Shown here: in pieces, positions 46,241 to 57,200 of the stretch
Layout: every line of letters begins with the position of its first letter
Numbering within the stretch: position 1 is the stretch's first letter
NCBI GenBank assembly: GCA_032358255.1
Contig: JAULBX010007773.1
Location: forward strand, 1-64,000
Direction: 5' to 3'
DNA length: 64,000 bases
Origin: Heterotrichella gracilis
Taxonomy: Eukaryota > Sar > Xanthophyceae > Tribonematales > Xanthonemataceae
Notes under the pieces: generated by a model
Told to the model about the DNA's origin: nothing
Databases searched by the model: none
What the model saw: the letters and a program-made list of their open reading frames with translations, nothing else
Position numbers and translations under genes: made by a program

Positions 46241-48550
46241 ATGTCCAGTATTTGCCAACCGAGCACCAGCTATGGCACCAGCGTAGCCACTGGCGGTCGC
46301 CACCCCCGTCCCGTGCGGCATGTTGCCCACATACATATGCAACAGCCATCTAGCAGGCGGTTTCGTAGGACAGCCTGCAAAGACCTTTGCCGCAGCCTGC
46401 AGTCGGCTCTGCGGTCAGTCGAGGTGTCTGCACCACCCTCCGAGAGCAGATCACTAGTGGTGGAGAAACCCACAGGTTAGTACGATAACCCATCGTGCAT
46501 GCAGTGCATATTCGGTGCCAAGGTCTGGGCCTGCACACTAGCTCTGGGCGCTGTACAGCGCAAGCAAACCAAGCCATCCTGAGCCGAGACAGGCTTGGGA
46601 AATTTGTCTTTGCACACTGTTTGTCTCCTAACGTTCCGTGTGGTGATGGTGTGCAGTTTCAAGCTGGCTGCCCCGTGCCTCCACAGTGGCTGTTCAGGTG
46701 TTGGCAGTCGCTGCAGTCCACCAGCTGCTCCTGGTGCACCCCGCCCTGGCCTCAGGGGGAACACTACCCGTCGAAATCCTGCAGTCATGGCTGGTAAGGC
46801 CTACATGAGAGCATATATATGCTGGTTGTTTTTCTATAAGGGGAAGGCGCACAGTAGGTGGTGGTTAGCTGACCCTGTGTGGTGCTTCTGCTGCAGGAGC
46901 AAGTGCAGGCGCTTGGACCATATGGGCCAGTGCTGTTTGTTTTCACAGTGGCGGCCACAGAGCTCATCCCCCTTTTCCCCACACAGCCGCTGTCTCTGGC
47001 CAGCGGGCTACTGTTCGGGGCGCAGCAGGTACAACCCTTAACCTAAACTTTAAATTTTAAACACAGTCACTGACACTGGCCAGCTGGCTACTGTTCGGGG
47101 CGCAGCAGGTACAACCCTAAACCCTGTACACTGTAGTTGGCAGGGATACTGCAACCCGTGCTTTGCACCGCTGCCAGTGAAGAGTGGCTGCTGCTGCTTT
47201 GCTGCGAGCCACCTGTTGCACGTTCACAGATGAGGCCACACCTGCGTTAAGTATCCCACTGAGTTGCATAAATGAAAATTGGACAAAATTGCTGAAAATC
47301 CTTCATACAAGTTTACGTATGTTGCAGGGAGCGTTGTGCATGCTTACGGGCACCACACTGGCAGCGATCATCGCCTTTGCGATCGCAAGGGGGGCGGGCC
47401 GAAAACTCGCAGAGCGTATGGTCAGCATGGAGACAGAGGGGGACAAAGCTGGCCCCATGCAGAGGAAGATCGCAGAGCTGCGGGTAACAATTGAGAACGG
47501 TTCGTTTTGGGAGCAGTTCACTGCAGTCACTCTGCTCCGCTTGACGCCAATCTTGCCCTACAGGTACCACAACCCAGCCCATGTCTGCGCCCTGCTTGAT
47601 GTAGTAATAGCTTTTGCTCCAGTGCATGGGTCATTCAAGTTGATGGTGTATGTTCAAGTATGGCAACCCATCGACCGTTTTTCAGCATGCTGGCGTTGTG
47701 CCCTAGCCCTGCTTATTGACTCAAAATCAGCTTGCTCATGTGCATGCGTTTTGCCTGTTGATCGGAAATAAGCAAGCGCATGTGGAGGCGTTTGCCTGTT
47801 GATCCAAAAACCAGCATGCTCATGTGGTTCCTCCTGCCTGCAGCGCCAGCAACTATATCCTGGGCCTGACGCCGCTGCAGTACCCTGCATTCCTGGGGGG
47901 TACTGTGACGGGCATGACGGTATGGGCGGTGCTGTACGCATCCATTGGCGGGGCCAGCCGCTCGCTGCTCACGAGTGGAGTGGGCTTGGATGGCGTGCTC
48001 GCAGGTGTGCAGCCTGTCAACGTTGGTGGAATGTGACACGGATGTTGACTTGTGCTAAGTACATTGATCTTGATGTCAAGTGCTTGACAATGGTGGTGGA
48101 ATGTGTTGCTGATTTTGACCTGTGCCAAGGGCTCACTCAAATTGTGCTGCTGCATATGCAAATTGCGGTAGTGTTTTGGGTTGCATCTCTACAGGGGTAG
48201 CATGCCCCTGCCTTTCATGGGGACCTTTGCTTTTGCCAGTGTGTCTCTGACGACATGCTGGCCTGTACCTGTGCCCAAACTTAGTCATGGAGCAGGTATG
48301 TATCTGCTCATATGCTTCACGTCGTTATGTACTTTGTTGAATTGTTTTTGCAGAGATGGCGGGGAAGGCAGCAATGATCACAGAGAAGGCAGGCGAGGCA
48401 GCGCTGGCAGCAGGTGTTATGGCGGCAGCCTTCTACCTGCTCAAGCGGTCAGGTGTGCTGTTCACAAAGGCCAAGCCAGCCACCCATCCAGCTGAGGAGG
48501 AGGTGGACGCACAGGCTGAGCTGCTGGAGCGAGTGCGGAACCGGCGCTAG
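46241..48550 (+). CDS. VTT/DedA-domain membrane protein (TVP38/TMEM64 family), probably plastid-targeted, 6 exons
   Basis: Exons: 46241-46475, 46657-46793, 46897-47028, 47328-47563, 47844-48004, 48354-48550; 365 aa. The N-terminal ~80 residues are Ser/Arg/Gln-rich with few acidic residues, resembling a plastid transit peptide. A hydrophobic segment follows (STVAVQVLAVAAVHQLLLVH), then the SNARE-associated/VTT domain: ATELIPLFPTQPLSLASGLL, GALCMLTGTTLAAIIAFAIA, and the signature FTAVTLLRLTPILPYSASNY followed by ILGLTPLQYPAFLGGTVTGM. DedA/VMP1/TMEM41 relatives are lipid scramblases or transport half-transporters; the plastid substrate is unknown. The C-terminal tail (MAGKAAMITEKAGEAALAAG, a last helix, then an acidic and basic end) is extra to the domain. 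The intron after exon 3 contains a copy of that exon's last 14 codons with both splice sites (47067-47108). Confidence 0.87.
47067..47108 (+). repeat. Duplicated exon 3 end forming a potential 42-nt cassette exon (VTT gene)
   Basis: This 42-nt segment copies the last 14 codons of exon 3 (genuine 46987-47028), 80 bp downstream. It is bounded by ACACAG before and GTACAACCC after, keeps the same frame (SLTLASWLLFGAQQ) and has no stop. Using both sites would leave only a 38-nt upstream intron, which may be too short; the copied donor alone could also be used. A CCCTAAA unit follows. Confidence 0.8.
47708..47835. repeat. Three-copy degenerate tandem repeat, unit about 45 bp (VTT intron 4)
   Basis: Units with core TGCCTGTTGATC and AGCATGCTCATGTG-like ends recur three times just before the exon 5 acceptor. 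Confidence 0.7.
48019..48130. repeat. Two-copy tandem duplication, VTT intron 5
   Basis: GTTGGTGGAATGTG with a following TTGACTTGTGCTAAG segment at 48023-48060 recurs at 48090-48130 as GGTGGTGGAATGTG with TTGACCTGTGCCAAG, a period of about 68 bp. Confidence 0.75.
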
Positions 48551-50071
48551 GTCCCAAGCAATAAGGAGTACCTGGATTGATGCTGCCTGTTTAGACTAAG
48601 CTGGTGCACCATTTGAAGGAAGCGCTTGTGTTTGAGGGGGGGGGGGGGGGGGTATGGAGCATATTCGCAGTGGGGATTTTTTGCGGTGGGGGCAAAAATG
48701 TTCAATACTCCTCCCCTTGCCTGGGCATTTTTGCAGTGGGAGATTGAGCAGGGTATTTCTTTATTCCTGTTGCTGGCGAAGCGCATTAAACCCGGTTGCA
48801 CTGTTGCTGGCAAACCCTAAACCCTAATGGCTGCCACTGTCACTGTCACCGGGAAGGCTTGGTTTTGTGGTAGCGGGGTGCTTACAGAACTGTGCGTGGC
48901 ACTTGTAGTGCCTGCTGAAGTTTACTCGCAGTTGCTTTCTGCAGCAAAGTGTGTACCTTTATTGTGTAGTGCTTTTTGTATTGTCATTGTATTGCAAAAC
49001 AGATAAGCATTTTTTGTGGCAGCACTCGTCGGGTTTTGCAGCTTTTGGTTTCTGTGCCCATACCGGGTACAGTGGTATAAGTTTGGCCACTACTTTTAGC
49101 GTCTTGTGGTTTCAGATTGCTAGTGGGCTGTCAAACGCCCCTTGGACAGTTGATATTGGCCAACGCCTTGAGAAAGTTTAGCTTGCAAAGAACTGGAGGC
49201 ATTCAGGTTGGTACATTCAGCAGAAGACATATATTTCATGCACAGGGAGCGTGGCACGGTATTCAGCCATTGTTTCCCACTCATAGTCGTGCACGGGAAC
49301 ATGATGTTGCCTGCACACGCTGTTAGCAAGCGTGAACGGTCTGCAAGCTTCCACTTGCCTTTCGATGTACCAGTGGATTTGGCGCTGCGACCGGTCTTGA
49401 TGAGACTGGGTTTGTAAAAAACCCTGGTGGTGCTAGAGACCGGTTCAGGAGAAACGCTCCTCAACTCGCGACACGACTTAACGCTAGCAAAAATATTGAA
49501 AACGCATCTTCGCGAAACAGAGCCAATTCGTAACCGTTTTTGAAACGGAAAGTCCCACGCTGAACGTTTTATTCCTGCCTTCCTGTTGGTGGTCTCGTTA
49601 GCCGTGCACGATCTATCCAGTAACGAGCTAAATGCTATTTGGTGATCCCTCCAAAACGCTTTGCTTTGCACTCTGATTAACGCTAACGGTTCACTCCTGA
49701 GGTATTGGAAGTAAACTAGCTGTGTAAGAGTGGCATTCACCGTCTTAATCCATCGCGCCAAATCTGAGGAGCATTTCTCCTGAACCGGTCTCTGCTAGCA
49801 CAATACCCTAAGTCAGGGATTCGTATTTCAAGATTTATGTCATGCTGTCACATGCATGCATGCATATGCGCAGCTTGACCGGTGTCAGCTTGTGCTTAGC
49901 TGCCAAGCACCGCCTATGTTGGCATACTCGGTGCAAATTAACCGGCAAGGTCACCGCACACAAAACCAGCTGGATCCACCCACCATCACCACGCTTTTGA
50001 GCCTGATCCCTCCTCCAGGATTAGAACCCTAACTGCAGTTGCACCCCACTTGCACCTGAGCAGCAGTCGCG
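48551..50071. other. Intergenic region with a G17 run and one MITE-like element
   Basis: About 1.5 kb between tandem genes. It holds a run of 17 G at 48636-48652, a CCCTAAA pair near 48817 and the inverted-repeat element at 49431-49800. A long open frame on the minus strand (49120-49761) has no ATG near its start and no family motifs. Confidence 0.6.
49431..49800. mobile_element. MITE-like element, about 370 bp, with ~36-bp terminal inverted repeats
   Basis: The left end TGCTAGAGACCGGTTCAGGA continues GAAACGCTCCTC. The right end, read on the minus strand, is TGCTAGCAGAGACCGGTTCA continuing GGAGAAATGCTCCTC. The arms agree apart from a 2-nt indel and one substitution, and weaker similarity extends inward. 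No transposase is encoded, so if mobile it would depend on an autonomous relative. I could not identify a clear target-site duplication. Confidence 0.75.
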
Positions 50072-52325
50072 ATGTTGAAGAGCTTGGGGACCCTCCTCGT
50101 CGGTGTCCTCGCCGTGTTCGTAGGGTTGCTATACTACGTCCCTGAGTTGGAGCTCTTCCGTGGGCCTGTGTGGTTAGGAAAGGATGTGGTGCCAGACTTT
50201 GTGGAGGTGGGTCCTGGGCTGTGGAAACTGGACTACAGCTGGCACATGACGCCCTTTCACCAGGAGGTTCTCGACCTGTACCTGATCAAGTCAAAGGGTG
50301 GCTGGCTTTTGACGGATGGGGGTGGCAGTGACTCATGGCTCCATAAGCATGCAACAGGTATGGGGATACGTGCACGCAGTGTGGTTCCAGAGTGCCGTGT
50401 GGGTCCAGAGTGCCTTCCTGGAGTGCTGCCCAGTGACGCCTTGGGGACGTGTATCAAGCTCATCTTGCCTACTGGAGTCATAGTTTAGGTACATGCACAC
50501 CAGCAATACAGCCAGGTTAGTGGTCAGAACCTTGCACAAGCGGCGCAACCAGTCCTGTAGGCAATAAATTGTCCTGTTTATTGGGTTTGCTGATCTTGGG
50601 CGACCTGAGGTCCTGCTGCTTCAGGCCAGCCCAAGTGGCCTGGGCATAACTACCCCATTTTCCCTTCTGCACAATATCAACCATCATACAATCTTTGCAG
50701 GCGTGTTGGAAGCGACCAGTCGGGTCATTCCCGCAACAGAGAAGCTGAACTTCATTCTATGTGAGTATTTGAGCTATGCTCAGGGGTGGCCATGGTATGG
50801 ATGCGAGTGCATAAGAACCACGCAATACTGACTTGGCTATTGGGCTGCTTCTGCAGTGACACATGGCCATATCGACCATATTGGGGTTATTGACGCAGTG
50901 TTCAGCAAGGATCCATCCACCAAGGTATGCGCATGCTGTCTTGAGCAGAGGCACCCATTAAATCACTCCTAAAAACATTTATTATATATGGGAGTGAAAA
51001 AGTGTTAGCAGGATGGGCCTTGCATGCAACGCAATCTTTGCATATTGTCGTAGTCTAGTGCTGTATGGCCAAGAAAACCTGCAAGGGTGGGGTATGGGTA
51101 TGAGGGAATTGACAGCCCGATGTCATTGGGCTGCAGGTTATCTTCCATGAAGGCGAATCACCGTACATGCTCGGCACCGAGATATATTGCCCTTCAGCCA
51201 AAAACAGTTTGCCAGCGAGGTTCTTGGAACTGCTGGGGCTTTTCATCAAAGGCTGCACATACAAGGTAAACCCAGCTGTCCACCTTGGCACGATCACTCC
51301 CCTGCCTGATTCAGATGACCTTCGGCAGAGACAGGCTAGCGGGTGCAGAGGGTAATCATTGCATACCCTGTACACCTAAACCACAAGACCTCGTAACGTC
51401 AAGTGACGCACCTCTGCAACCACACTCCAATGGTTTTGCATTGAACCGCAAGCACCACTTCTCAGGGTTTTTATTACGTTCCGGCTGGGGTTCTACGCCA
51501 AGGGAGTTGTCCCCACCCAGGTGCTTGTCCCCACCCAGGTGCTTGTCCCCACCCAGGTGCTTGGGCACGATAATATCATGGATATGTGAAATTACTACTA
51601 TTACACTGACACACGTTTGTCATTGTGCCAGGTCCCAGAGAACAGGTCCATCGTGCTGCACGGGGCTGAAGGCAGCCTCGCGCAGTTTGGCGTCCCGGAG
51701 CTCTACTTTTACTTCACGCCAGGCCACAGCCCTGGCCACGTGGTGTACCTGCACAAGCCCAGCAAGGTGCTCCTGGGGGGCGACTTTGCAGACGTGATCA
51801 TCAACAAGGACTCTGGCAGCATGTTCCTCATGAACATGTGTGGCCAGGTGCGCAGCTCGCCATAGCGTTCACATGATGGGGTGTAGGGTTTTAGGATGTA
51901 GGGTAAACTCTGAACCCTAAACAGTGTTCACATGAAGGGGCTCAGGTGTGCGCATGCGCGTGGTTCTTTGTCGTATGCATGACCATGTGTAGGCAAGAAG
52001 AAGTTTCTACAACATGAGCTGCCAATGACCACGAATACATGCATAACTTGCTTTCCACCATTGCAGTACTGCTGAGTGAGTAAGACATGATTTACAAGCC
52101 CTGTCTGAAGTACAAACGCTTCTGTGTGGGCAGGACGAGTGCGACGAGGAGAAGGCGCACCAGTCTATTTGCAAGATAGCATATGATTTGGAGTACGACC
52201 TGGTGCTGCCGTACCACGATGCCACCAAGAAGGGGCTCACCAAGGCACAGCTGCAGCCGCTGGCAGAGGTGTACTCATCCTGCGGGCGGTTCAACTCTGC
52301 AGCTGCTGCGGCAGCAACAGAGTAG
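50072..52325 (+). CDS. Metallo-beta-lactamase-fold hydrolase with N-terminal membrane anchor, 6 exons
   Basis: Exons: 50072-50357, 50701-50760, 50857-50924, 51137-51265, 51632-51847, 52134-52325; 316 aa. An N-terminal hydrophobic segment (LGTLLVGVLAVFVGLLYYV) is a signal anchor. The MBL fold follows: LDLYLIKSKGGWLLTDGGGS, then the metal-binding THGHIDHIG (His118, His120, Asp122, His123), FTPGHSPGHVVY (His213), LLGGDFAD (Asp232) and PYHD (His281). All expected zinc ligands are therefore present and the enzyme should be active. The family includes thioesterase-like glyoxalases, lactonases and nucleases; the substrate cannot be inferred. The 3' exon ends in an Ala-rich tail. Intron 1 carries a 60-bp repeat copy, and intron 4 carries three 18-bp tandem units. 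Confidence 0.9.
50484..50550 (-). repeat. 60-bp intronic dispersed repeat, copy 6
   Basis: Near full-length antisense copy in intron 1 of the MBL gene, core CAGCAATACAGCCAGGTTAG followed by TGGTCAG and TTGCACAAGCGGCGCAACC. Confidence 0.8.
51509..51562 (+). repeat. Three perfect 18-bp tandem units in MBL intron 4
   Basis: GTCCCCACCCAGGTGCTT is repeated three times without mismatch, about 70 nt upstream of the exon 5 acceptor. Each unit contains CAGGTGC, so each offers a potential acceptor and donor. Confidence 0.95.
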
Positions 52326-52569
52326 GGGTTGGAAAGGGCAGTGAACTGGGCAAGTATCTTACACTGTCAGCTGAAGCTTGAAGCTGCATTTTATTTCCCA
52401 AACTGATTCACACCCTAGGAGGCAACGCTACTAATAGCATTGTATCACGTGATTCTAGTTCTGTCTGAGATTGCTTCCTTCCTTCCGAGTCATAATTGAG
52501 ATCTTGAGCAACACTGGTTGAGTCCCCATTGCTACGCTGCTGACTGCATTCCTGAAAATTGCTATTCAC

Positions 52570-53810
52570 TCATTGCGCCTTTGCCTCGAGTCCCAAGCAT
52601 GCCTTCTCCAGTACTCCTTGTTGGTATTGCCTTGATGCTACCCTCCGGGTGGCACCATCCACCACTCCCACCTCGCTGTAGAGGTTTGCACCGTTGACCT
52701 GCACGATGCTGTACACGCCCAGCGGGAAGAGCAGGAGCCCCGTGTCTGCATCTGTGGAGAACCTGTGCAGCAGAGGTAGCAGTCAAGTAGAGCACTAAAT
52801 ATTAAAACCTTCAAAAGAATTTGTAGAATACTGAAGTAAGAGGGTAAAGTTGTACTCCTCCGGTGTAAAGAGTTAGGTATTTTCGCGCCTTGACTTACGA
52901 ACATCACCAACAGTTGACAACTAGCAGCATTGAGTCACAGTGATTATTTATGTGTTGCCCACCTGATTGCCTGCGTACTGTCAGCTTTGATTTCCCCGCT
53001 GGTTCTGGTGAACGTTTTCCCGCTCTGCAGCTCCCATGTGCCCTGAAGGCTGGAAGCATCCAACCGCTCCTTCTCAGCAAACGCCCCAATCCCACCACCA
53101 CACCCGCTCAAGTCAGCACCGCGCACATAGGGCCCATCAAACTGCTCCCTGTGGACGTCCAGGGTCAGCAGGTCCAGGGTGTTGGTGTCATACCGCCTCT
53201 TGATGGACTGCGTCACCCTGATCCTCTCCTTGCCGGACGTGGACAAACAGTAGTGCAGCGTGACCGCGTCTGTCTCCCCCTCAAAGCTGTCGGGTCCCAG
53301 GCTGTAGCTCCCATCCTCCAGGAAGGTGGTGAAGGCCTCTGGAGAGACTGCGTCACTCAGCTGCTCTATGAAGGCAACGGCGTCCGCCTCACAGCCCACT
53401 GTGGGCATGAGGCGCTTCAGGCTGAGCTCAAAAGAGTCTTCCAGGGCGTGTGTGCTGCACTGCGTCTGCCAGTTGAACACCTTCACTCCCCACTCTGCGT
53501 ACGCCTCGGGCACGTAGCGTGACGGCACCTCCTGGGCAGTTGCATCCCTGTTGAAGGTCGCGGTAGAGCCCTCCCACTCGCCCGAAACAGCTGCAGCAAA
53601 GCTTGCCCATGCAGGGTCCTGGCTGGAGAGAGAGGTTGAAGCTTGTGGTACAGATGCCCTGCAGCACGTGTCTGCTGGAGCCCTGGGCTGCAGGTGCAGC
53701 TGAGCTAGCTGCTTGATGCTGCCGCCCTTGACGAGTGTGGTAGATTTCTTGCAGAGTAGCCTGGTGAGGTTGGGTGAAGACAGCGAAGTGGCCATGGCAG
53801 CAGTGTTCAT
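52570..53810 (-). CDS. Conserved plastid protein of unknown function (plant/algal family, lipocalin-like), 2 exons
   Basis: Exons in coding order: 53810-52963, 52762-52570; 346 aa. The first ~65 residues are Ser/Thr/Lys-rich with Ala near the start (MNTAAMATSLSSPNLTRLL), as in plastid transit peptides. The mature part begins WASFAAAVSGEWEGSTATFN and continues VPEAYAEWGVKVFNWQTQC, LMPTVGCEADAVAF, LSGCGGGIGAFAEKERL and LQGTWELQSGKTF. From memory of plant genomes, this matches a single-copy chloroplast protein family whose paired GxW motifs recall lipocalin-like or DUF3598-type barrels; the family name is uncertain. The second exon ends in a Gln/Arg/Ala-rich tail. No catalytic residues are apparent. 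The gene is convergent with the MBL gene (244 bp apart) and divergent from the TPR gene. Confidence 0.75.
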
Positions 53811-54271
53811 GGTATACCACCTCCAGTTGTTGCGTCACTGGTCAACCTTTATAATACAAACCCGATGCAACGACGTCCTGCACTGACTCTTAGCCCTTGG
53901 AGAAAAAATAGGCCTTGGTATATGCATGCATTGTGCCCACCTTATCTTATCCCACTCTGCCTCACATGCCTGTTGCCAACTTGCAGCAGCCCCAATGCAC
54001 ACCACAGACTGCGTTTTGATGGTATGTTGCTGGTCCACAACACAGCAGTCTAGACAGCTTTTTGGTTGGTCATCTAGCTGTTGGGCGGGTGGTGTATATT
54101 TGCGTTGGCATGTTGACATTGGGGCTGCCGGACTTTTGCAAAGCATCGTTGTAGATCCTAAGGGGTACCCCATAGAGAGGATAACAGCGAGGCCCACCTG
54201 GTATGCTGCCTGCATACTAGGCCACCGTGTCGTATTCTGCCTATTCTTTCCCGTTCCTGCTGAAGTAAGCC
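53811..54271. other. Divergent intergenic region between two plastid-protein genes
   Basis: A compact 461-bp spacer between two divergent genes whose products both appear plastid-targeted, consistent with a bidirectional promoter. No specific motif identified. Confidence 0.5.
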
Positions 54272-57200
54272 ATGGCAGGCGTCGCCACCTGCTCCATGTC
54301 TAGCAACCACACACTAGCTCGTCCAGGCCAAGCCACGTTTCTGCCAAGGCTTCTTCCAGCATCACGCAGCATCAGGCACTGCAGACTCCGGGTTGTGAGC
54401 AGCGATGCTCAGCGAAAGGGCTTTGGCAAAGTCGAGGAGAGCAGCAAGGTACTATTGGCAGCCATGCCACTTGCGTTCAATACTGTATGCACGATACCAT
54501 TCAACCTCGGTTGAATGCAGTTGAAACAGGTTCAAATAGCTTGATAGTATTGCCTGTGCACGTATGGTGCATGTGAAGCACATAGCTAGGTGCCAACCCT
54601 AGTGTCATATAAACCCGAATGGCGTTTGCACACAGTCCAGCAAGAGTGCACCAGAACAGAAGGGCAAGCGGGTGAAGCAAAAGGGGAAGAAGTCCATGCG
54701 CTTGCCTGGCGGGGGCCCACAGCAGCAGCAGCAGCTACAGCAACAGCCCACCGGCACGCTCAGCGACTCCGCCCTCCCCTCCTTGGTCAATTTCGACCCC
54801 CTTGAGGACCAATACAGGTGCACCCAACATTAAATCCCACAGCCTAGACTGTTGGTCTGCACTTCTGTCTGACGATGGGTCTGACACTCCAGCTGTCACG
54901 GAAGCATAGTGGGCTAGCTGTTGCAAACGCCACTTTGCATCCAATGCAACCCTGCCGAGCATTGCATTGCGTTGTCATGCACTGATATACCTGACAAGCA
55001 TTTGACTGGTGGTGCATGGCCTTACAGGCGCAAGGTCCAGGCCAAGCAGGATGGCGTGGAGGACCCGGCGGTTGAATTTGAGCAGCGGTTGGCAGCGTTG
55101 AAAGCAGAGGGCCGAGTGCGCAAAGCGGTGAGACGTGACCTGCACTGCACTGACTGACAAGCCCACATGGTCATCAATATCCTAGACATTGCCTGTGCAT
55201 TTAAGCACCTTAGCTAGGCCTCTCAATCCTTTCATGCCTGCCAACTGCCAAACGGCACGCACCCCGCATGCACTGGAAGTTATGCATGGAAGCTGAAGCC
55301 CGCATTGGGGTGTGTGGTCAGGAGTTGAAGCCAGACCAGCCCAAGAATGTGCTTGATGCGCAAGCCGGAAGCATCTACGACAACCCGCCGCCGCTCTCCC
55401 AGACCCTGTTCTCTAGCAGCCAAAGCCCGGCATCTCCCAGCGGCAGCAACGATGCATTTGGGCCCAGCAAGGTGCGCCACACATGCTCGATCAAGAAAAT
55501 AATGAGACATAAAATCAAACCCTATACCGTTGTACATGCCATTGGTGATGGGTACCTCGCCCTGGCCATGTACAACCATGTACCAGGCACATGCTCTGCA
55601 TGCTGTGCACCCATGGAGGGAATCCTGTCACTTCTGGGGTCAGAACTATCACGCTCAAGCTGCAGCTACAAGAGATAAGCAGCCCATTTAGTGCGTCGCG
55701 TGTGCTGCTGCACCAGTTTCATAGACAAATGCTTCATGTGTCTTGCAGATCGGCCTCACAATCGGCACTTTCCTGCTGATCGGTGTCTTCCTGATTGCTG
55801 GTGTGTCGGGCGACGTCTTCACCCCAAGCAGCTCTTCTAGTGGCTCAGACCAGGTATGTGTCCACACCTCCCTGCACCCAACTGAAACCCTATCACCGCC
55901 CATGCCATGGCAGAAGTTGTGGTTCTGTCCCCGGTACCCTACGCCAGGCACGCTTACCACACCCTTCTAAACCCCCAGCAAACAGCACATTCTGCCCCTC
56001 ACTGCCACAGCTGCGACTCACCCCCATACCAAATGTAGTGGCTCAATGCGCAGGCAGCAGTCTACGAAGCCAAGCTGAAACCCAAACCCTACCCAAAACC
56101 AGGTCAACCCTAGCAAACCTCACCTTTTGCCCTTTGCTGCCGCAGCTGCAACTCACCCCCGACCAGAAGGAGCGCCTCAAGGCGCAGGCAGCAGGGTACG
56201 AAGCCAAGCTGGCCGCCTCCCCCGAGGACACAACCTCCCTGGAAACTGCAGCAGCCATCTACTCAACCCTTGGCGATTTCCCCAAGGCCAACTCCCTGCT
56301 GAAGCGCCTGACAGAGGCCAAACCCCACGACCCCGATGTGTGGCGGCTGCTGGGAGAGGTCTGCTCCGCGCAGGGCGAGGCGGGCGGGGCGGTCGAGGCG
56401 TACCGGCAGGCCATTGCGGTGGCGCCGGTGGAGGATCTGGATCTGCTGCAGGGCCTGGCGGACGCGCTGATCGCTGATGGCAAGGCGCAGCAGGTGGGCC
56501 TAACCTCTGAACCCTGATTCTTATATAAAAAATAACCCTTCGCTGCATTGGCATCACATGCATGGCAGCCGCAACCCCTCTTGCCACACCCACACACCCC
56601 ATCCCACCCCACATCACCCAGCAGGTGACCTGCTGCAGCCTGCCACACACAGCCATGCGCCGCGCCCTAGGGTTCTTGTAGGGTTTTTCTCAGCCCACAT
56701 CGCATCCACCCTGCAGGCAGTCGAGGAGGTGAAGGCTGTCATGGCTCGAGTGGAAGCAGCCCCCGCAGAGGCTTCTGGCAGCGAGGATGGGTTGAGCGGC
56801 GTTGAGCTGAAGCTGTTGCTGGGGCGCGTGTTTTCTCAGTGGCGGGGCCATGGGGTGGATGCGCTGGCGGTGTACGATGGGATCATACAGGTAGGGTGTA
56901 GGGTGTAGGGTATTTTGGTGTTGTAGGGCCACAAGGGGGTGATCAGAGTGTAGGGATGTAGGGTTGACGGGGCTGGAAGCTGCTGCTGGGGCGCGTGTTC
57001 TCGCAGTGACGGGGCCATGGCGTGGATGCGCTGGGGGTGTACGATGGGATCTTACAGGTGGGGTGTGGGGTGTAGGGCTTCCGGTGTACGTTGAGATCAC
57101 ACAGATAGGGTGTAGGGTTCAGGGTTTCCGGTGTACCATATGTTGGGATTATGCAGATGCCAGGCAGGGCAGAGGTTTGTAGGGTTTAGGGTTTGCGGCT

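Noticed and set aside
49120-49761. Long minus-strand open frame (about 213 codons) overlapping the MITE-like element
   Set aside because: It opens with a non-ATG codon, has no family motif, spans the terminal inverted repeat and lacks exon-like composition; most likely chance.
55795-56517. 240-codon plus-strand frame running through both the exon 6 copy and genuine exon 6 of the TPR gene
   Set aside because: The open frame through the intron is fortuitous; the exon 6 acceptor and overall phase require splicing at 55853/56146.
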